Shown one piece after another: positions 62,186 to 64,000 of a stretch of 64,000 bases of DNA. Position 1 is the stretch's first letter. Each line of letters opens with the position of its first letter. Source of the DNA: Leptolyngbya sp. BC1307 (GTDB taxonomy: Bacteria; Cyanobacteriota; Cyanobacteriia; Phormidesmidales; Phormidesmidaceae); NCBI RefSeq assembly GCF_002286735.1, contig NZ_NRTA01000015.1, forward strand, positions 34,906 to 98,905. The letters run 5' to 3'. The notes under the pieces were generated by a model. The model saw nothing but the letters and a program-made list of their open reading frames with translations, ran no database searches and was not told the origin of the DNA. The translations under genes and the position numbers were made by a program.

Positions 62186-63526
62186 CTATAGCAGGTTGGC
62201 GGCGCGGGCGGCTAGATCGGAGCGTTCGCCCTGGTAGAGTGTGATGTGTCCGGCTAGGGGTTCATGGCGAAAGCGTTCGATGACGTAGGTGAGGCCGTTG
62301 CTGGCAGCATCGACATAGGGGTTGTCAATTTGAGCGGTGTCGCCCGTTAAGATGATTTTGGTGCCTTCTCCGGCTCTCGTCAAAATGGTTTTGACTTCGT
62401 GAGGGGTGAGGTTCTGAGCTTCGTCAATGACAAAAAACTGCTTGGGAATGGTGCGCCCGCGAATGTAGGTGAGCGCTTCAATTTGCAAGAGTCCCATTTC
62501 TAAGAGTTCTTCATGACCTCGCCGCCAGTGCTCGGGTTTATCGGTGCTGTCTTGCGTGTTGAAAATCAGGTCGAAATTATCGTAGAGGGGCTGCATCCAG
62601 GGTGTGAGCTTTTCGGCCATGTCGCCGGGTAGGTAGCCGATGTCTTTGCCCATGGGGACGACCGGGCGAGAAATTAGCAGGCGGGTGTAGCGTTTTTCTT
62701 CGGTGACTTTGTGCAGACCAGCAGCGATCGCCAGCAGTGTCTTCCCCGTACCGGCCTTACCCACCAGCGTCACTAGCGGTATCTCATCATTGAGCAGTAG
62801 AGAGAGGGCAAATCGCTGCTCTCGGTTGCGCGCGTGGATGCGAGAAATGCCGCTGTAGGGCAGTTTGGTCAGCGGCGTGAGCTGGCCATCGGCCTGCAAA
62901 ATGGCCAGCGCCGTATGTGACGGATTGTTGATATCAATCAGGGTCAGCGCCTGATTGGGAAAGATTTTTTCCTTAACGAGAGGAAAGTCAGCTAGCGGCG
63001 CGCCCCCAGACTGAAACAGCACATTCATCTGCTCAGCGCTCACCAGCATTTCGCCCATGCCAGTATAGAGATCGTCAACGTCTATTTTGTCGGTTTCGTA
63101 GTCTTCAGCCGTCAGACCCAGCGTATCGGCCTTGATCCGCATGTTGGTGTCTTTGCTCACCATCACTACAGGGCAGGCGCACCGCTGCTTAACCTCCAGC
63201 GCCACCGCTAAGATGGCGTGATCGCCACCATCGCCGTTCAGCTCTGCAGGCAGGTTGTCGAGCGTCTCCCGGTGGCACAGCGTCACCCGAACTCGCCCGC
63301 CGCTCTCTAGCTGAATACCCTCCGTTAAGCTGCCTTTTCGCCTGAGTCCGTCTAGCATACGAGACGTTTGCCGGGCGTTGCGGCCCATCTCTTCTGGTCG
63401 CTTTTTAAACCGATCTAGCTCTTCTATTACCGTCATCGGCAAGATGACATCGTTATCCTCAAACCTCAGCAGCGCATTCGGGTCATGCAGCAGAACGTTG
63501 GTGTCGAGGACGTAGCATTTTTTCAT
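62186..63526 (-). CDS. PIN-domain PhoH-family ATPase/ribonuclease
   Basis: A 446-residue protein with an N-terminal PIN nuclease domain (YVLDTNVLLHDPNALLRF, then VIEELDRFK and MVSKDTNMRIKAD with the acidic cluster) and a C-terminal PhoH ATPase (Walker A VGKAGTGKT, Walker B FFVIDEAQNLT, and TGDTAQIDNP). It is of the YlaK/PhoH2 type, which unwinds and cuts RNA in related bacteria. The start is ATG. It lies 37 bases from yidD. Confidence 0.94.
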   Translation of the reverse strand: MKKCYVLDTNVLLHDPNALLRFEDNDVILPMTVIEELDRFKKRPEEMGRNARQTSRMLDGLRRKGSLTEGIQLESGGRVRVTLCHRETLDNLPAELNGDGGDHAILAVALEVKQRCACPVVMVSKDTNMRIKADTLGLTAEDYETDKIDVDDLYTGMGEMLVSAEQMNVLFQSGGAPLADFPLVKEKIFPNQALTLIDINNPSHTALAILQADGQLTPLTKLPYSGISRIHARNREQRFALSLLLNDEIPLVTLVGKAGTGKTLLAIAAGLHKVTEEKRYTRLLISRPVVPMGKDIGYLPGDMAEKLTPWMQPLYDNFDLIFNTQDSTDKPEHWRRGHEELLEMGLLQIEALTYIRGRTIPKQFFVIDEAQNLTPHEVKTILTRAGEGTKIILTGDTAQIDNPYVDAASNGLTYVIERFRHEPLAGHITLYQGERSDLAARAANLL

Positions 63527-63563
63527 AGGGTGAATCGGCTGTGGTAATGAGCGATGTGGCTAG

Positions 63564-63797
63564 CTAGAGGCGATGGGTGGCATCTCGCTCGGGCACAGGA
63601 TCATAGCCACCGGGGTGAAGCGGATGGCAGCGGGTAATGCGGCGAACTGCCAGCCAGCTGCCCTGAAGCGGTCCAAACCGTTCAATAGCTTCCATAGCAT
63701 AACAGGAGCAAGTCGGCTGAAACCGACAGGCCGGGGGAAACAGCGGCGATATCAGCTGACGATAGCCTTTAATCAGCAGCAAGAGGGCGACTTTCAT
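63564..63797 (-). CDS. yidD: Membrane protein insertion efficiency factor YidD
   Basis: A 77-residue protein: [37 protein letters not shown], then [18 protein letters not shown]. The three cysteines and RFx[13 protein letters not shown] pattern define YidD, which helps YidC insert membrane proteins and usually lies close to rnpA and yidC; those are not within the window. The start is ATG. Confidence 0.95.
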   Translation of the reverse strand: MKVALLLLIKGYRQLISPLFPPACRFQPTCSCYAMEAIERFGPLQGSWLAVRRITRCHPLHPGGYDPVPERDATHRL

Positions 63798-64000
63798 GGC
63801 GGGTGCTAGCAGGCGATTTCTATCTAATCTAACAGGCTAATCTATGGGCTGCTTTGGGCGTTTGGCAGCGGGTTAGACTGGATAGCTACACTGGTTATAA
63901 AGCGCTACCAAAAAGTCGGCTAGTGCTCCGCCTATAGCGCAGCTTAGGGGGTGGTGAAAGCCAGGTGCGTGACAGCGAACAATCTTTACAATGACTTCGT
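63798..64000. other. Window-end intergenic region
   Basis: No gene is recognised in the last 203 bases. An ATG at about 63991 on the plus strand could open a gene cut off by the window edge. No tRNA-like pattern is seen. Confidence 0.4.

Overview
The window comes from a filamentous, probably non-heterocystous cyanobacterium of the Leptolyngbya/Phormidesmis type. This is inferred from gene content, not from a database match. The octamer GCGATCGC (HIP1) is scattered throughout. Many genes belong to families known mainly from cyanobacteria: DUF1816, DUF1825, DUF2499 (Ycf49-like), DUF3593, the Mo-nitrogenase C-terminal domain, XisH/XisI and PatD. HetR, a PatX-like RGSGR peptide precursor and an hps (hormogonium polysaccharide) cluster point to a filamentous, motile life style. 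No tRNA, rRNA, CRISPR array, complete insertion sequence or prophage was seen.

Layout. 1-9.8 kb: DUF1816 protein, RlmB-type methyltransferase, Mini-RNase III, a STAS anti-sigma antagonist that seems to start at ATC, carA, an aspartyl protease-fold protein, a lipoprotein, argJ and lnt. 9.7-18 kb: a GAF-GGDEF-degenerate EAL protein, an alpha/beta hydrolase, a cyclase-family protein, SelO and a bifunctional Rel. 18.3-28.5 kb: a PatD-like protein, a zinc-ribbon protein, a fused peptide ABC ATPase, FtsH, a YdcF-type protein, a TerB/Mo-nitro_C protein, an FAD oxidoreductase, then patX-like and hetR. 28.7-39.3 kb: a repeat-bearing coiled-coil protein, csaB, small membrane proteins, class I aldolase, a Ca/Na antiporter, a PPOX flavoprotein, cysE and a site-2 protease.

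39.5-48.3 kb: a pentapeptide membrane protein and the polysaccharide cluster hpsL-hpsN-hpsO-metzincin-hypothetical-hpsP, all on the plus strand. 48.4-53.1 kb: a type 4 uracil-DNA glycosylase, then a small accessory patch (a nucleotidyltransferase gene broken by a one-base frameshift, and xisI/xisH), then pyrF and tyrS. 53.1-64 kb: a strongly structured intergenic region, a PBP1-type penicillin-binding protein, DUF1825, a J-domain/TPR protein, a TM2 protein, an HhH protein, lepB, queG, a GNAT acetyltransferase, a bacterial dynamin, a PIN-PhoH ATPase and yidD.

The genes most likely to act together are patX-like and hetR (a secreted RGSGR signal and its receptor regulator), with patD about 9 kb away, and the hps cluster for gliding or sheath polysaccharide. 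Convergent gene pairs are separated by striking inverted repeats, and short tandem duplications recur both inside and between genes.
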